This document shows, piece by piece, positions 62,490 to 64,000 of a stretch of 64,000 nucleotides of DNA (position 1 is its first letter; each line of letters opens with the position of its first letter). This DNA is from Imbroritus primus (GTDB lineage Bacteria; Pseudomonadota; Gammaproteobacteria; Burkholderiales; Burkholderiaceae). The stretch lies in contig NZ_OZ201293.1 in NCBI RefSeq assembly GCF_964332355.1, forward strand, positions 1,116,001 through 1,180,000, given 5' to 3'. Both the position numbers and the translations under genes were made by a program. The notes beneath the pieces are model-generated. The model was not told where the DNA came from, ran no database searches, and was given only the letters and a program-made list of their open reading frames with translations.

Positions 62490-62906
62490 TCACTGGGTCC
62501 GCGGTTCGGTAATGAAACCGATTTTGCCCAGTCCGCCACGCTGCGCGGCGGCCATGACCTCGGCCACGCGCTCATAGCGCACGCTACGGTCGGCGCGCAG
62601 ATGCAGTTCCGGCTGCGGCTGCCGCTGCGCTGCGAGGGCGATGTTTGCCTCCAGCTCGGCTTCGTCGGCCACCGGCGCATTGTTCCAGGTGATCTTGCCT
62701 TCGGCATCGATCGACAGGTTGATGTTCTGCGGCTTGTCGTCGTTCGGCTGGTTGGTTGCGCGTGGGAGGTCGATCTTGACCGCATGGTTGATCACGGGAA
62801 TCGTCACGATGAAGATGATCAGCAGTACCAGCATGACGTCAACCAGCGGCGTCATGTTGATCTCGTTCATTACCTCGTCGTCGGAGTCGAAGGTGCCAAA
62901 TGCCAT
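62490..62906 (-). CDS. exbD: ExbD, TonB-system energiser
   Basis: A 138-residue ExbD with one membrane helix (about 20-40) holding the essential Asp in TPLVDVMLVLLIIF, and a periplasmic domain. With ExbB it uses the proton gradient to drive TonB. It begins 11 bases after the exbB stop and is the last gene of the operon before the terminator. Confidence 0.96.
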   Translation of the reverse strand: MAFGTFDSDDEVMNEINMTPLVDVMLVLLIIFIVTIPVINHAVKIDLPRATNQPNDDKPQNINLSIDAEGKITWNNAPVADEAELEANIALAAQRQPQPELHLRADRSVRYERVAEVMAAAQRGGLGKIGFITEPRTQ

Positions 62907-62917
62907 GACTGTGCTCC

Positions 62918-63652
62918 TTACTGAGCCTTGACTGACGCCAGGCGCACGCTGTCGTCCATGGCGCCGCGCACATTGCCCGGACGCACACGGCTGCCGGTCA
63001 CGAAGTAGGCGTGCAGGTCGTGGGCGAAACGATTGAGTTTCGAGATCACCGACTTGTTACCACGGGTCAGCGCGTTGTAGCCGAGCACTGCGGGAATGGC
63101 GACGGCAAGGCCAAAGGCGGTCATGATCAGCGCCTCGCCGACCGGACCGGCGACCTTGTCAATCGTCGGCACGCCGGAGGCGCCCAGGCCAACCAGCGCG
63201 TGGTAAATGCCCCAGACGGTCCCGAAGAGGCCCACAAACGGTGCAGTCGAGCCGACCGAAGCCAGGATCGCCAGGCCCGATTGCAGGCGCGATACCGACT
63301 CGTCGATGGAGCTCTTGAGCGAGCGCGTGAGCCAGTCGGAAATGTCCATCACGTCATGCAGCTGCGGCTGGCTGGCGCGATGGTGCTGGGCAGCTTCGCG
63401 GCCGGCCACGGCGAGTGTCAGGAACGGATTGTTCTGGTTGCTGCCGAGGGTTTCCAGGGCATGGTCGAAATCATCGGAGTGCCAGAATTTCTTTTCCGCT
63501 CCGAAGGCCATGGCTTTGAGCCGGAACAGGTCCCAGCCCTTCATCAGGATCACGATCCACGAGGCGAGCGACATGGCCAGCAGGATGATGGCGGTGGCGC
63601 GAATGACGAAGTCGCCTTGTGACCACACTTGGGCGATGGAAAGTTCTTGCAT
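62918..63652 (-). CDS. exbB: ExbB, TonB-system proton channel
   Basis: A 244-residue MotA/TolQ/ExbB protein with three membrane helices (about 17-40, 130-155, 175-200) and the conserved stretches GSTAPFVGLFGTVWGIYHAL and GPVGEALIMTAFGLAVAIPA. It assembles with ExbD as the motor for TonB. It lies 14 bases after tonB. Confidence 0.96.
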   Translation of the reverse strand: MQELSIAQVWSQGDFVIRATAIILLAMSLASWIVILMKGWDLFRLKAMAFGAEKKFWHSDDFDHALETLGSNQNNPFLTLAVAGREAAQHHRASQPQLHDVMDISDWLTRSLKSSIDESVSRLQSGLAILASVGSTAPFVGLFGTVWGIYHALVGLGASGVPTIDKVAGPVGEALIMTAFGLAVAIPAVLGYNALTRGNKSVISKLNRFAHDLHAYFVTGSRVRPGNVRGAMDDSVRLASVKAQ

Positions 63653-63666
63653 AGCGAGTCCAGAGG

Positions 63667-64000
63667 TCAGTTATCGAGTTTGAAGACAATCGGCTGGTTG
63701 GCCGTGGCCGAGACTGCCCGGCCATTTTCCGTATAGGGTTTGCAGCGCATGTTGCGAACCGCGTCCATGGCTGCCTGATCCAGGCGCGAGGAGCCGCTCG
63801 ATTCGACAATCGTCGAGCGGATGACGCGGCCGGTGTCGTCGGTCACGATCTTGATGACCGCGCGGCCTTCCTCACCCATTCTGCGCGCGACCGGCGGATA
63901 GGACGGCGCGGGGCGCGTGCACTGAATTTCGCCGAGGCCGACGGCGCGCGGAACGCTCGGTGCCGCAGGCGCCGGGGTTTCCGGAACCGGGGCCGGGGCG
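63667..64000 (-). CDS. tonB: TonB, C-terminal part
   Basis: The C-terminal part of TonB, cut by the right edge of the window. A Pro/Ala/Glu-rich linker leads to the PSYPPVARRMGEEGRAVIK segment and the end VRNMRCKPYTENG, the TonB C-terminal fold that touches outer-membrane receptors. The start and membrane anchor lie beyond base 64000. First gene of tonB-exbB-exbD. Confidence 0.94.
   Translation of the reverse strand, partial: APAPVPETPAPAAPSVPRAVGLGEIQCTRPAPSYPPVARRMGEEGRAVIKIVTDDTGRVIRSTIVESSGSSRLDQAAMDAVRNMRCKPYTENGRAVSATANQPIVFKLDN

Overview
The window is high-GC chromosomal DNA (mostly about 60-65% GC) from a betaproteobacterium of the Burkholderiaceae. It is most likely Cupriavidus or Ralstonia-like. 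The evidence is the conserved hemW-rdgB-rph-PP2C-kinase-yicC-gmk-rpoZ-spoT-greB block, several orphan Bug (TctC-type) solute-binding proteins, a pcaIJF cluster with an IclR regulator, and a phcBSRQ quorum-sensing operon of the kind known from Ralstonia and Cupriavidus. Gene identities come from reading protein motifs and neighbourhoods; no database search was run.

Layout. 1-2.8 kb: the 3' part of metE, then a PAAR-protein pair on the minus strand. 3.3-9.2 kb: a five-gene phc operon (signal methyltransferase, membrane histidine kinase, hybrid regulator, two response regulators). Its first 2.4 kb is strikingly AT-rich, and the composition switches inside phcS. 9.3-13 kb: a nucleobase permease with upp, an EamA transporter and a YkvA protein. 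13.1-18.8 kb: pcaIJF, an SDR and a Bug protein under an IclR regulator, with two tandem 17-bp operator-like palindromes. 19-21 kb: sugE behind a guanidine-II (mini-ykkC) riboswitch, then an Rrf2 regulator with a flavoprotein. 21-25.4 kb: a GntR regulator and a Bug/SDR/ThDP-enzyme catabolic operon of unknown substrate. 25.5-29 kb: an SMR pump, a LuxR-type regulator, two unknown proteins, and a broken tyrosine-recombinase end abutting tRNA-Ser.

29-42.4 kb is the housekeeping block: HemW, RdgB, RNase PH, PP2C phosphatase, Ser/Thr kinase, YicC, guanylate kinase, omega, SpoT, GreB, tRNA-Arg, a PAS protein and EttA. 42.8-47.4 kb is a five-gene secretion cluster resembling the Fap functional-amyloid system: a Gly-rich secreted protein, a small secreted protein, a C39-like peptidase, a second small secreted protein, and a coiled-coil/beta-barrel outer-membrane protein. 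Four of the five proteins share an RGG motif that may be a peptidase site. 47-53 kb: a Kef-type antiporter, a cupin, and an NsrR regulon (nnrS, hmp, nsrR) with two matching NsrR boxes. 53-58.7 kb: a LysR regulator, a MocR regulator, and a divergent tri-haem cytochrome c/spermidine-dehydrogenase pair. 58.7-64 kb: fdxA, a YbaK protein, two small secreted proteins, a GlcG/HbpS-like protein, Fur-controlled hemP, and tonB-exbB-exbD running off the edge.

The two regions most worth attention are the mosaic phc operon, which may record an exchange of signal specificity, and the Fap-like cluster with its unusual Gly-rich protein and recurring RGG motifs. The riboswitch and the tRNA-linked integrase relic are smaller, well-supported finds.
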